A stretch of 64,000 nucleotides of DNA from Desertimonas flava. GTDB taxonomy: Bacteria > Actinomycetota > Acidimicrobiia > Acidimicrobiales > Ilumatobacteraceae. The notes below the pieces were generated by a model. The model was given only the letters and a program-made list of their open reading frames with translations. It did not search any database and was not told the origin of the DNA. How positions within the stretch are numbered: the first letter of the stretch is position 1; each line of letters begins with the position of its first letter. The position numbers and the translations under genes were made by a program. Shown here piece by piece: positions 25,534-34,012 of the stretch. The stretch covers positions 62,001 through 126,000 of the forward strand of contig NZ_QKYK01000005.1 in NCBI RefSeq assembly GCF_003426815.1. The letters run 5' to 3'.

Positions 25534-26765
25534 GACCGCCGCCAGACCAGCGGCAGCGAGATCAGCGACACCTGTCCGCCGCGGGCGAGCAACGGCTCGT
25601 CCTGGTCCACCTCGAACTCCGGGATCACCTTGAGCCATTCCTCGAGCGCCAGGCGCAACTCGACACGGGCGAGGTGCGAGCCCAGGCAGCGGTGCTCGCT
25701 CGCGCCGAAGGCGATGTGCCGGTTCGGGCTGCGGTCGATCCGCACCTGATCGGCGTCGGGGAAGACCCTGGGGTCGCGAGTGGCCGACTGGATGCTCAGC
25801 AGGACCATGTCGTCCTTGTGCATCGGGCAGCCCTTGAAGTTCACATCCCGTGTCACCTTGCGCGCCATCGAGACGATCGGGAAGACCCGGAGGAACTCCT
25901 CGACGGCACTGGGGATCAGCGCCGGCTCGCCGACCAGTCGGGAGCGGTCGGCAGGCGTTGTGGCGAGGTGCCACATCTGCCAGCCCAGCTGGCTCTTCAG
26001 CGTGTCGAGACTGCCGAGCGTGAGCGTGACCAGGATGTCGATGATGTCCGCATCCGGCATGGGAGCGTCACCGAGCGGCGCCGTGCTCATCATCGTCACG
26101 AAGTCCAGGGACGGATCGAGCGGCCGGCGGCGACGATCGGCCAGCATGTCCTCCCAGTACGCGGCCAACTCCCCCCAGGCCGCGGTCATCGCGGCTGCGG
26201 CTTCGTCACCCCCGCCGGCGTTGCCCGACATCCGGTGGGCGATCGAGACGAAGAACTCGGCGTCGTCCATCGGTAGGCCCATCGAGGCGAGGAAGCCGGC
26301 GACCGGAAACCGATCGCCGAAGGCCGCCATGTAGTCGCACGATCCGTCGTCGGCCACGCGGGCCACCTCGGCCGCGGCCAGCTCGCGAAGGCGCGGTTCG
26401 AGACGCTGCACCGAGGCCGGTGAGAACCACGGGTTCATGGGTCGCCGGTAGTCCATGTGGATCGGCGGGTCCGAGAACGAGGGCAAGAACCGGTAGGCGG
26501 GGTCGGGGTTCGTCGCGACGATGGAGTGGTTCGAGAACAGCTCAGGCGACTGGAAGGCCTCGCGGATGTCGTCGTAGCGCGTGAGGACCCAGTACCCCTG
26601 CGCCTCGGTGTTGAAGAAGTAGCGATGCTGCTCGCGCAGCTCGTCGATGGTCCGCCAGTGGGTCAGCGCTGGTGCCGTCTCGTTGAGATCGACGAACAGC
26701 GACGCGGGACTCTCCTGGTTCTCGTCGGTCTCGGTGACGTCGGCTGCGCCGGTCGATGCGTCCAC
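25530..26765 (-). CDS. Cytochrome P450, first gene of the molybdenum hydroxylase operon
   Basis: 411 residues. Haem loop AFGASEHRCLGSHLAR, K-helix EEFLR, I-helix LGSLDTLKSQ with Ser in place of the usual Ala before the acid position. Start GTG at 26763-26765 after a strong GAGGGGG; a longer frame to 26879 lacks one. No ferredoxin gene is linked, so it must borrow one (possibly that at 16177). Being coupled to a Mo hydroxylase suggests two successive oxygenations of one compound, one using O2 and one using water. A TTGACA -35 (26861-26866) and an operator-like sequence lie upstream. Confidence 0.92.
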   Translation of the reverse strand: MDASTGAADVTETDENQESPASLFVDLNETAPALTHWRTIDELREQHRYFFNTEAQGYWVLTRYDDIREAFQSPELFSNHSIVATNPDPAYRFLPSFSDPPIHMDYRRPMNPWFSPASVQRLEPRLRELAAAEVARVADDGSCDYMAAFGDRFPVAGFLASMGLPMDDAEFFVSIAHRMSGNAGGGDEAAAAMTAAWGELAAYWEDMLADRRRRPLDPSLDFVTMMSTAPLGDAPMPDADIIDILVTLTLGSLDTLKSQLGWQMWHLATTPADRSRLVGEPALIPSAVEEFLRVFPIVSMARKVTRDVNFKGCPMHKDDMVLLSIQSATRDPRVFPDADQVRIDRSPNRHIAFGASEHRCLGSHLARVELRLALEEWLKVIPEFEVDQDEPLLARGGQVSLISLPLVWRRS

Positions 26766-26860
26766 GTGAACCCCCTCATACGACAGCGCCGAGCGCGGAC
26801 AGCGACGCCGGGACCTTCGGTTCGGTCTGTCCACCGATCGAATCACGCTCTCGGGAGCAG

Positions 26861-26883
26861 TGTCAAGAATCCTCATCAAGAAT
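26861..26883 (-). promoter_or_regulatory. Candidate promoter element and weak operator for P450/Mo hydroxylase operon
   Basis: On the minus strand a perfect TTGACA lies at 26866-26861, directly preceded by the degenerate operator AATCCTCATCAAGAAT (26868-26883 on plus). The -10 is not clear. The arrangement (operator just before the -35) is the same as at 55194-55216. Confidence 0.4.
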
Positions 26884-26933
26884 ACTCCGGTCGATCATCG
26901 ACGCCGCGCCGGACTTCTCCTTCCTGTCCCGGA

Positions 26934-26947
26934 ATCATTATGATGAA
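26934..26947. promoter_or_regulatory. FCD operator upstream of NADPH oxidoreductase
   Basis: ATCATTATGATGAA differs from TTCATCATGATGAA at two positions. It ends 21 bp before the ATG at 26969, close to where transcription should begin. Confidence 0.55.
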
Positions 26948-26968
26948 TCTGCCGAAAGGGGTTATTCA

Positions 26969-27994
26969 ATGTCCGACGAGAACCGACAGCTGCTGCTTCG
27001 TGAGCGTCCGCTCGGGGTGGTGACCGACGAGTGCTTCGAGATGGCGCGCACCGCAGTGCCCCAACCTGGCGACGGTCAGATCCTGGTCCGCACCCTGTGG
27101 CTCGGTTTCGAACCGGCAATGCGCGGCTGGTTGAACGACATCCGTTCGTACACACCGCCCGTGGGCATCGGTGAGGTGATGCGCGCGTGGGGTATCGGCC
27201 AGGTCGTCGACTCACGGCATCCCGACCACGCCGTCGGTTCTCTCGTCCACGGCGACCTCGGCTGGCAGGACTACGCCCTGCTCGACGGCGGCGACACCGG
27301 CATCGAGCGCGTGCCCGACGGCATCTCCGATCCGCGGCTGATGCTGAGTGTGGCCGGGCTGACCGGTCTGACCGCGTACTTCGGAATGACCGAGGTCGGC
27401 CGCCCCGAGGCCGGCGACGTGGTGCTCGTGACGGCCGCCGCCGGGGCGACCGGATCGGTCGCCGCCCAGATCGCCAGAGCACTCGGCGCGGGACGGGTGA
27501 TCGGCACGGCCGGGAGTCCGGAGAAGCGGGACTGGGTGCGCGAGGTCGCCGGGCTCGACGACTGCCTCGACCACCACGACCCCGAGGTGCGCAGGGCGAT
27601 CCGCTCCGCGGCGCCGGAGGGATTGAACGTCGTGTTCGACAACGTCGGCGGCTCGCTTCTGGACGCTGCGCTGTTCAACATCGCGGTCGGTGCCCGCATC
27701 GCACTGTGCGGTTCGATCTCGACGGGCTACCGGCCCGAGCGGCCCGAGGTCGGCATCCACTACTACCAGCTGCTCACCACGCGCCGCTCGCGCATGGAGG
27801 GCTTCTTGGTCTCGGACCACAGCGATCGCTACACCGAGGCCCGCCAGCGGCTGCTCGACTGGGTGGCGGACGGGAGCATCCGGGTGGAGTACGACGTGTT
27901 GGACGGCCTGGAGCACGCGCCGGAGGGAATCCGCCGGCTGTTCGAGGGCAAGAACCTGGGCAAGCAGCTCCTCCACGTCGCCGATCCCGGCTGA
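26969..27994 (+). CDS. NADP-dependent medium-chain oxidoreductase (CurA/LTB4-reductase-like)
   Basis: 341 residues of the zinc-free MDR branch. N-terminal MSDENRQLLLRERPLG and PAMRGWLND are typical of the CurA/leukotriene B4 12-hydroxydehydrogenase/prostaglandin reductase group. The Rossmann domain has VTAAAGATGSVAAQIARALGA and GTAGSPEKRDWV; FDNVGG follows. Members reduce the double bond of enones with NADPH. AAAGGGG precedes the ATG. Divergent from the P450/Mo hydroxylase operon and sharing a region with two operator-like sequences, so it may reduce an enone made in that pathway. Confidence 0.9.
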   Translation: MSDENRQLLLRERPLGVVTDECFEMARTAVPQPGDGQILVRTLWLGFEPAMRGWLNDIRSYTPPVGIGEVMRAWGIGQVVDSRHPDHAVGSLVHGDLGWQDYALLDGGDTGIERVPDGISDPRLMLSVAGLTGLTAYFGMTEVGRPEAGDVVLVTAAAGATGSVAAQIARALGAGRVIGTAGSPEKRDWVREVAGLDDCLDHHDPEVRRAIRSAAPEGLNVVFDNVGGSLLDAALFNIAVGARIALCGSISTGYRPERPEVGIHYYQLLTTRRSRMEGFLVSDHSDRYTEARQRLLDWVADGSIRVEYDVLDGLEHAPEGIRRLFEGKNLGKQLLHVADPG

Positions 27995-28023
27995 CGCTCG
28001 CGCCCGGCGTCGGAACTCCGGTC

Positions 28024-29100
28024 TCAGGAGCGGGCTGCGAGGAGGCGCGCGGCCCGGCGCGCCAGCATCGGGATGTTGTCACCGCGTGACGCCATCCGTT
28101 CGTCGGTGCTCTCGCCGCGGACGTAGCGCTGGTGGAGCTGCTGCAGGATCACACATGTCCGCCAGCACGCGAACGCCTCGTACCACGCCACGTCACCGAC
28201 ATCGAAGTGCACCCGGTCGGCGTAGCGCGCCACCACCGCACTGCGGTCCGGTAGTCCCATCGACTCGAGACCGGGAACGTGAAGGGCACGGTCGTCAGGG
28301 GTGTCGGACGGGTCAGGCCAGTAGTTGAGGAGCGTGCCGAGATCGGCCAGGGGGTCGCCCAGCGTGGCCATGTCCCAGTCGAACACCGAACTGACGCGGT
28401 CGGGCCGACCCGGCACGAACTGGCAGTTGTCGATCTTGAAGTCGTTGTGGAGGATCGCCGGGGGCGGCGACGTCGGCGCCCGCCGCTCGAGCTCGTCGGC
28501 TGCCGGCGACATGATCGCGTCGAAGTCCTCGGTGGCCACGAGATCCCACCGCTTGCGCCAGCCGGCGAGTTGGCGCGCCATGTACCCGTCCGGTCGCCCG
28601 AGGTCGGCCAGATCACACCGGGCCGGGTCGACGTTGTGGAGGTCCGCCAAGGCGTCCACCGTCGCCAGGCCGATGCGATACGCCGCATCGTCGATGGCGG
28701 CGAAGCTGGGCGGGAGCACCGCCCAGATCACCTCACCGCGTCGGTACTCCGACACGACGAAGTCACTGCCGACGACACCGTGATCGTCGCAGAACAAGAA
28801 CGCACGTGGTGCCCGGTCGTACTCTTGCCAGAGGCGCGACAGGACGCGGAACTCCCGCTTCATGTCATGGGCTCCCGGTGCGATCACCCCGAACGGGGGC
28901 CGGCGGAGGACGAAGCTCTGCTCGCCGTACCGGAGGAGGTAGGTCAGGTTGGCCGAGCCGTTCGGGAACTGCATCACGTCGAGGTCGCCGTCGACCTCGA
29001 GGTGCGACCGCACGTAGGCGTCGAGACGGTCCCAATCGAGCTCCTCCCCCGGCCGGACCGGGGCGACCTCGGGCGGTACGTGGTTCTGCCAGGTCTCCAT
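28024..29100 (-). CDS. APH-family small-molecule kinase (ACAD10/11 kinase-domain type)
   Basis: 358 residues. Nucleotide site FVLRRPPFG, catalytic loop ILHNDFKIDNCQF (H-N-D-x4-N) and metal-binding FDWDMATLGDPLADLG. This form of the aminoglycoside phosphotransferase fold is the one fused to acyl-CoA dehydrogenase in animal ACAD10/ACAD11, where it phosphorylates 4-hydroxyacyl-CoA before the dehydrogenase domain removes phosphate. Here it is a free protein at the end of an operon with a thiolase-like protein and a DUF35 partner, and the window has two ACAD10/11-like dehydrogenases (6126 and 52994). A hydroxyacyl-CoA kinase role is inference. Start ATG 29098-29100, 5 bp after the previous stop. 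Confidence 0.85.
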   Translation of the reverse strand: METWQNHVPPEVAPVRPGEELDWDRLDAYVRSHLEVDGDLDVMQFPNGSANLTYLLRYGEQSFVLRRPPFGVIAPGAHDMKREFRVLSRLWQEYDRAPRAFLFCDDHGVVGSDFVVSEYRRGEVIWAVLPPSFAAIDDAAYRIGLATVDALADLHNVDPARCDLADLGRPDGYMARQLAGWRKRWDLVATEDFDAIMSPAADELERRAPTSPPPAILHNDFKIDNCQFVPGRPDRVSSVFDWDMATLGDPLADLGTLLNYWPDPSDTPDDRALHVPGLESMGLPDRSAVVARYADRVHFDVGDVAWYEAFACWRTCVILQQLHQRYVRGESTDERMASRGDNIPMLARRAARLLAARS

Positions 29101-29105
29101 CGGGA

Positions 29106-30251
29106 CTACCGGGCCAGCACGGTGCAGGCGCTGATGCCGGGGGCACCGTAGACGTGCGTGAACCCTACCTGTGGATCGTTGGGCACCTGCCGATCGCCGG
29201 CCTCGCCCCGCAACTGCACCACGATTTCGTGCACCTGCCGCAGCCCTGATGCTCCGATCGGTTCGCCGTTGGCGATGCAACCTCCGTCGGTGTTGATCGG
29301 CAGCCGGCCGTTGATCTCCGTCGCCCCCGACATGATGAGGTCGACCTGCTCGCCATGCTCGCAGAGGCCCGTCTCGGCCATGTGCATCAGCTCAGCGCCT
29401 GCCTCGGTGTCCTGCACCTGGGCGACATCGACGTCGGATGGCTCGACGCCGGCCTGCTCGAACGCCTCCCTGGCCGCTTGCACCGTGGGCCCATCGGTCC
29501 GGTCGGGCGACAGCGAGGGAGAGAACACCTCGAACGTGCCGTAGGCGCGCGAGCGCATCACGCACGACTTCAGGTACACGGGCCGATCGGTGAAGCGTGA
29601 CGCCAGCTCGGCCCGGCACAGCACGAGGGCGACGGCGCCTTCGGCGGGCGAGCAGAACATGTACTTCGTCAGCGGCTTGCTCAGCATGTCCGACGACTCG
29701 ATCTCCTCGACGCTCATCGGGCGGCGCCGCCACGCGTTCGGGTTGAGCGCCCCGTTGCGGTACGCCTTGGCCGCGATCGCCGACAGGACGGCCGGGTCGA
29801 TGTCGTGGTCGTGCAGGTAGCGCTGGGCCTTGATGCCGAAGAACTGCGTGGTCAGCATCAGGCCGGTCTCGCCGTACCACTCGCCGAGCCCGTAGGACGC
29901 AGGGTCGGCGTTGAATGCTCCCGGCGGGTGCTTGTCGAATCCGATGGCGATCCCCACGTCGTAGTCACCAGATCGGATGGCGCGATCGGCCATCGCCAGG
30001 CTGCTGCCGCCCGTGGCGCAGCCGTTGATGACGTTGACGAACTCGATCCCGGTCAGGCCGAGGTCGGCCACCAGGGCGTCGGCGTTGCCGGCTGCGGCGC
30101 TCCCCCCGAAGGCGAACTGCACGCCCCCCCAGCCGATGCCGGCGTGGGCAAGGGCCTGGCGGGCCGCGTGTGCGCCCTGCTCCCGCCCCGACACGCCGTC
30201 GTGACGGCCGAAGGGATGGATCCCCACGCCGACGATCGCTACCTCGGTCAT
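29106..30251 (-). CDS. Thiolase-like lipid-transfer protein, Cys retained
   Basis: 381 residues, SCP-x/lipid-transfer type thiolase. The nucleophile position is kept as C78 in NGCATGGSS. Near the C-terminus the thiolase motif NxGGxxAxGHPxGASG appears as NTDGGCIANGEPIGASG, with Glu in place of the His of GHP, which would change the proton-transfer chemistry. It may be a thiolase or an aldolase acting on a CoA thioester. Its ATG overlaps the stop of the DUF35 gene upstream (ATGA), and such pairs form complexes in known systems (for example BbsAB and Ltp2-ChsH2). Confidence 0.85.
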   Translation of the reverse strand: MTEVAIVGVGIHPFGRHDGVSGREQGAHAARQALAHAGIGWGGVQFAFGGSAAAGNADALVADLGLTGIEFVNVINGCATGGSSLAMADRAIRSGDYDVGIAIGFDKHPPGAFNADPASYGLGEWYGETGLMLTTQFFGIKAQRYLHDHDIDPAVLSAIAAKAYRNGALNPNAWRRRPMSVEEIESSDMLSKPLTKYMFCSPAEGAVALVLCRAELASRFTDRPVYLKSCVMRSRAYGTFEVFSPSLSPDRTDGPTVQAAREAFEQAGVEPSDVDVAQVQDTEAGAELMHMAETGLCEHGEQVDLIMSGATEINGRLPINTDGGCIANGEPIGASGLRQVHEIVVQLRGEAGDRQVPNDPQVGFTHVYGAPGISACTVLAR

Positions 30252-30712
30252 GACGTCACCTCCGTCTCGGGGCCCGTGCTGGGCGCGAACGCGAACGTGT
30301 AGACCGCACCGTCGTCGCCAGTGCGGATCGGCTCCAAGACCAGCTGCAGGGCGTCGCCGACCTCGAGGGAGTCGACATCATCGGCGATGAGCCGCGACTC
30401 GACGAGGATCTCGTCGCCGAGGTTCACGTACCCGACGGCGTAGGGCCGGAACGGTCGTTCATCGGCGTTGAGATACGGGGTCTTCGGCGGGAACCCCTGG
30501 ATCGTGTAGGCCCAGAGGGTGCCCCGAGTGGGCAAGGCGATCTCGCTGACCGCACTGCCGGTGCACTTGGGGCACGACTGCTGTGCGGGGAACGAAACGG
30601 TCCCGCAGGAGTCACACCGCGACCCCCGCAGCGCCCACCCGCCGGCCGGATCGGCGACGAAGAGCGCCTCGTCGACGAAGCGACTGCCGGTCCCATCGAT
30701 TGTCACTGTCAT
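30248..30712 (-). CDS. DUF35/OB-fold acyl-CoA-binding partner protein
   Basis: 154 residues. A rubredoxin-like zinc ribbon (CDSCG and CPKC, C-x2-C twice, about residues 33-51) followed by an OB fold (LWAYTIQGFPP, PYAVGYVNLGDE). These proteins bind CoA thioesters and pair with thiolase-like enzymes. Two ATGs stand in tandem (30710-30715); the second is preferred because GGAGGG is five bases away rather than two. First gene of the operon with the thiolase-like gene and the APH kinase; an operator with an embedded TATAAT lies about 105 bp upstream. Confidence 0.88.
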   Translation of the reverse strand: MTVTIDGTGSRFVDEALFVADPAGGWALRGSRCDSCGTVSFPAQQSCPKCTGSAVSEIALPTRGTLWAYTIQGFPPKTPYLNADERPFRPYAVGYVNLGDEILVESRLIADDVDSLEVGDALQLVLEPIRTGDDGAVYTFAFAPSTGPETEVTS

Positions 30713-30815
30713 CATCGCCCTCCGTTCAGGGCCACAGGCCCGCTCGACATCCTGACGCTGCGTGCCCCCCGTGGCAGGTGGCCGGTACCCCCGTGGGGGC
30801 CTCCACCGACGGACA

Positions 30816-30829
30816 AATCATCATTATAA
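30816..30829 (-). promoter_or_regulatory. Operator with embedded TATAAT, DUF35/thiolase/kinase operon
   Basis: Minus strand TTATAATGATGATT is a variant of the TTCATCATGATGAA family and contains a perfect -10 hexamer TATAAT (30823-30828). TCGAGG 18 bp further upstream is a weak -35. A leader of about 100 bases would follow, holding a GGCCCCCACGGGGG stem (near 30787-30800) and a GGGCC/GGCCC stem just before the ribosome site. Confidence 0.5.
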
Positions 30830-30856
30830 ATACGGCCACCGAGTGACCTCGAATCG

Positions 30857-32581
30857 TCATCGTGCGCTTCCTCCCAGGATCGCCCGCAGCTCACGCTTGA
30901 GCACCTTGCCCTGGGGACTCCTCGGCAACGGCTCGTCGACGATCCAGACGTGGACCGGCACCTTGAACGCGGCCAGCTGCGACGCGGCGTGGGCTCGCAG
31001 GCCGTCGACGTCGACATCGGCTCCGTCCCGGAGGCGGACGACGACACCCACCTCCTCGCCGAGCACGTCGTGGGGAACCGGTATGGCCGCCACCTCGTCG
31101 ACTGCAGGATGCTCGAACATCGCCGCCTCGACCTCGGCGGACGACACGTTCTCACCGCCGCGGATGATCAGGTCCTTGGCCCGGTCGAGAATGGTCACGA
31201 ACCCCCCGGCATCGACCCGGCCGATGTCACCTGTGCGGAACCATCCGTCGGCGAACGCGCTCGCGGTGGCCTCCGGCAGGTTCCAATAGCCACGCACCAC
31301 GTTCGGCCCCCTGACGACGAGCTCACCGGTCGAGCCGGGCGGAAGCTGGTGACCCTCGTCGTCGACGGTCGCCACGTCGCACACCGGGATCGGCACCCCG
31401 ACGCTGTCCGGCCGGTTCGCGTAATCGGCGCCGGAGATCATCGTGACGACGGTGCACGTCTCGGTGAGCCCCCAGCCGTTGCGCAGCGTTCGTTGCGGGA
31501 GGGCTCGGCGCACCCGCCGGGCCAGTTCGGGTGCGGCTGCTGCACCCCCGTAGGTCAGCGACACCAGACTGGAGAGCTCGCGTGTGGCGACGTCGGGATG
31601 GTCGACGAGCTGCCTGGTCATCGCCGGGACGCCGCTGAACGCGGTGATCCGCTCGCGCTCGATCAACTCGAGCGCGGCGCCGGCGTCCCACTTGGGCATG
31701 AGCACGAGCGCCGACCCAGCGGCCAGGCTGCCGACGATCAGGCCGTAGAGACCGGTGACGTGGAACAGCGGAACCCCCACCAGGAGGCGGGCCGGGCCGA
31801 TCGCGCCGGCGACCTGCCGCCCAGCCCGGCGACTGTCCCGTGCCGACGTGAACGCCAGACTCGTCACACTGCTGCAGATGTTCCGGTGTGTGGCGATCGC
31901 GCCCTTCGGGCGACCTGTCGTCCCGGACGTGTAGAGGATGGTCGCGTCGGAGTCGGGGTGCACCGTCGCCGGTGGCAGCTCGACGCCGGGCCGGACCGGC
32001 CAGTCCCGGAAACGCCGTGTCCCGTCCGGGACCTCCCCGGCGCTGTCGTCGACGACGACGAGTTGCACGTCGCAAGCGGCGGCACGGAGCCGCGCCGCGC
32101 GCTCGGTGTCGCACACGACCAGGGCTGCGCCTGAGTCGTGGACGCCGAACGCCAACTCCGGTCCCGACCACCAGCTGTTGAGCGGTACGGCGACCGCACC
32201 GAGTGCAGCAATCGCCCAGAAGGCGACCACCCACTCGCTTCGGTTGCGCATGGCGACGGCGACACGATCTCCGTCGCCGACGCCGAACGTGTCGCGCATC
32301 TCGAGCGCGAAGGCAGCAACGAGGTCGAGGTGATCGGCGAAGGAGATCCGCCGCTGGCTGTCGACGAGGTATTCCCGCTCGCCGTGCCGACGGCTGGCCT
32401 CGAGCAGATCACGCAAGTTCGTCGGGGCGTGTTTCCACGTCCGGACGTCCCGTCCCCCGACGGCGACGGTCATCATCTCGAAGGGACCGCCCGTGGCCGT
32501 CAACTCGGCGTGCAGGGCACCGTACTCACCGTCGAACGGCGAGGAGCCGGCCGCGGCTGCCGGTTCGTGCGGGCGTTCCAT
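30857..32581 (-). CDS. Acyl-CoA synthetase (AMP-forming)
   Basis: 574 residues of the ANL superfamily. Motifs: P-loop LYTSGTTGRPKGA, VPLFHVTG, GWGLTETC, GWFRTGDIG and the catalytic Lys in PRSPQGKVLKREL. It joins a carboxylic acid to CoA at the expense of ATP, giving the pathway entry thioester. The N-terminal 60 residues before the first helix are somewhat long. Start ATG at 32579-32581 lies 9 bp after the stop of the CoA-transferase gene; no good ribosome site, which suggests coupling to it. Which acid is activated is unknown. Confidence 0.92.
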   Translation of the reverse strand: MERPHEPAAAAGSSPFDGEYGALHAELTATGGPFEMMTVAVGGRDVRTWKHAPTNLRDLLEASRRHGEREYLVDSQRRISFADHLDLVAAFALEMRDTFGVGDGDRVAVAMRNRSEWVVAFWAIAALGAVAVPLNSWWSGPELAFGVHDSGAALVVCDTERAARLRAAACDVQLVVVDDSAGEVPDGTRRFRDWPVRPGVELPPATVHPDSDATILYTSGTTGRPKGAIATHRNICSSVTSLAFTSARDSRRAGRQVAGAIGPARLLVGVPLFHVTGLYGLIVGSLAAGSALVLMPKWDAGAALELIERERITAFSGVPAMTRQLVDHPDVATRELSSLVSLTYGGAAAAPELARRVRRALPQRTLRNGWGLTETCTVVTMISGADYANRPDSVGVPIPVCDVATVDDEGHQLPPGSTGELVVRGPNVVRGYWNLPEATASAFADGWFRTGDIGRVDAGGFVTILDRAKDLIIRGGENVSSAEVEAAMFEHPAVDEVAAIPVPHDVLGEEVGVVVRLRDGADVDVDGLRAHAASQLAAFKVPVHVWIVDEPLPRSPQGKVLKRELRAILGGSAR

Positions 32582-32590
32582 GGAGGGTGA

Positions 32591-33808
32591 TCAGCCCACC
32601 GCGTTGCCGGCGCGCAACCGTTCGACGGTCGCCGCGTCGTAGCCCAACTCGGCCAACACTTCGTCGGTGTGCTCACCGAGACCCGGTGCCGTCCCGAGCG
32701 TGGCGACCTCCTCGCCGAACTGGGCCGGCGCCGGCACGAGATTGATCATGCCGTTGCCCTCGTGCTCGATGCGCTGGACGAACCGGTTGGCGACGATCTG
32801 CTCGTCACGATGCGTCTCGCCGGCACCGAGCAACACGTCCCACTGGCCGGACTGCCGCGACAACAGGTCGCGCCACTCGTCGAGGGTGTGCTCGGAGAAG
32901 AGCGCGTCGAGCAACTCGATGCAGGCCGCTGAGTTGACCTTGCGTGCCTCGGCGTCGATGAAGCGGACATCGGACAACCACTCGAGCTTGTCGACCACGA
33001 TGCAGAAGTCGGGCCAGTACCGGTCGGCCTGCAAGAACCCCAGGGCGATGTAGTGGTCGTCCTTGGTCCGGTACACGTTGGTGAGCGGGTTCGGCGTGGT
33101 GTCGTGCCGTTGGGGCGGGAGCTGATCGACTCCGAGCACGCTGGTCCCTGACACCGTCATGCCCATCGCCCAGAGCCCCGCCGACAGCAGCGACACGTCG
33201 ACCACCTCACCGCGGCCGGTACGTTCCCGATGGAAGAGTGCAGTTCCGATCGCCCCCGCCAACGCCGTCCCGGTCTGCAGATCACCGAATCCCGGACCGG
33301 GCATCGAGAGTGGGAACTCACGATCGGCCGGTGTGACCCCGAGGGCCGCGCCCGACCGCCCCCAGTACGTGATGCCGTCGAAGCCGCCCTTGTCGGCATC
33401 CGCCCCGCGCGGTCCGTTGGCGCTCCCCCGCCCGTACACGATGCGGGGATTGCGCTTCAGGACGTCGGCGGGCTCGATGCCCAGCTTCCGGCGCGCCGGC
33501 GGCAGCAGGTTCGTCATGAACACGTCAGCGCCGTCGATGAGGCGCATCAGCACCTCTCGCCCCTCGTCGTCGGAGATGTCGATCCCCACCGCGCGCTTCC
33601 CCCGGTTGACCGCCTCCCACAGGTGGGCAACACCTTCCACCTTGTTGGGGACTCCCCAGGCCGCGGTGTTGCGGCCCGGGTCACCGTACGACGGATGTTC
33701 GACCTTGATGACGTCCGCCCCCCAGTCGCCGAGGATCGCGGCAGCTGCCGGGACGAAGACGTAGGTGGCCAGTTCGATCACCCGGATCCCCTCGAGCGGC
33801 TTCGTCAT
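32591..33808 (-). CDS. Family III CoA-transferase (CaiB/BaiF)
   Basis: 405 residues. N-terminal GIRVIELATYVFVPAAAAILGDWGADVIKVEHP, seen here as IRVIELATYVFVPA and WGADVIKVEHP; catalytic Asp in KGGFDGITYWGRSG; later GDLQTGTALAGAIGTALFHRERTGRG. It would pass CoA from one acyl group to another through an enzyme aspartyl thioester. It is followed by an acyl-CoA synthetase in the same direction, giving two routes of activation. TTGACA (33887-33892) and an operator lie upstream. Confidence 0.92.
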   Translation of the reverse strand: MTKPLEGIRVIELATYVFVPAAAAILGDWGADVIKVEHPSYGDPGRNTAAWGVPNKVEGVAHLWEAVNRGKRAVGIDISDDEGREVLMRLIDGADVFMTNLLPPARRKLGIEPADVLKRNPRIVYGRGSANGPRGADADKGGFDGITYWGRSGAALGVTPADREFPLSMPGPGFGDLQTGTALAGAIGTALFHRERTGRGEVVDVSLLSAGLWAMGMTVSGTSVLGVDQLPPQRHDTTPNPLTNVYRTKDDHYIALGFLQADRYWPDFCIVVDKLEWLSDVRFIDAEARKVNSAACIELLDALFSEHTLDEWRDLLSRQSGQWDVLLGAGETHRDEQIVANRFVQRIEHEGNGMINLVPAPAQFGEEVATLGTAPGLGEHTDEVLAELGYDAATVERLRAGNAVG

Positions 33809-33850
33809 TGGTCGTACCTTCCTCCCACCCGACCGGGTGTCGACTCCCTA

Positions 33851-33892
33851 AAGATCATGATGAACATTGCAGGGCGACGCCGCCGGTGTCAA
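33851..33892 (-). promoter_or_regulatory. Promoter and FCD operator for CoA-transferase/ligase operon
   Basis: TTGACA (33887-33892, minus) is 17 bp from CAATGT (33864-33869). The operator AAGATCATGATGAA (33851-33864) abuts the -10 and covers the likely transcription start, 43 bp before the CoA-transferase ATG. Confidence 0.55.
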
Positions 33893-33981
33893 CGTGCGCG
33901 GTCGCCCGTCGGCCGTCATGCTCCGCAACCCTGAGGGTGGCGGCCGGTCATCGCGGTCGGCCGAACCGACGAGGCGCGGAG

Positions 33982-34006
33982 GAGGCGGCGGTGCGACCGC
34001 CCCCTC
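33982..34006 (-). terminator. Terminator hairpin of the solute-binding protein gene
   Basis: GAGGCGGCGGT (33982-33992) pairs with ACCGCCCCCTC (33996-34006) with one mismatch and a GCG loop, 7 bases beyond the stop codon at 34013. Confidence 0.65.
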
Positions 34007-34012
34007 GGCGGC

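Noticed and set aside
30786-30800. Riboswitch in the leader of the DUF35/thiolase/kinase operon
   Set aside because: The leader holds two simple GC hairpins but none of the conserved cores I know; it is described only as structured leader.
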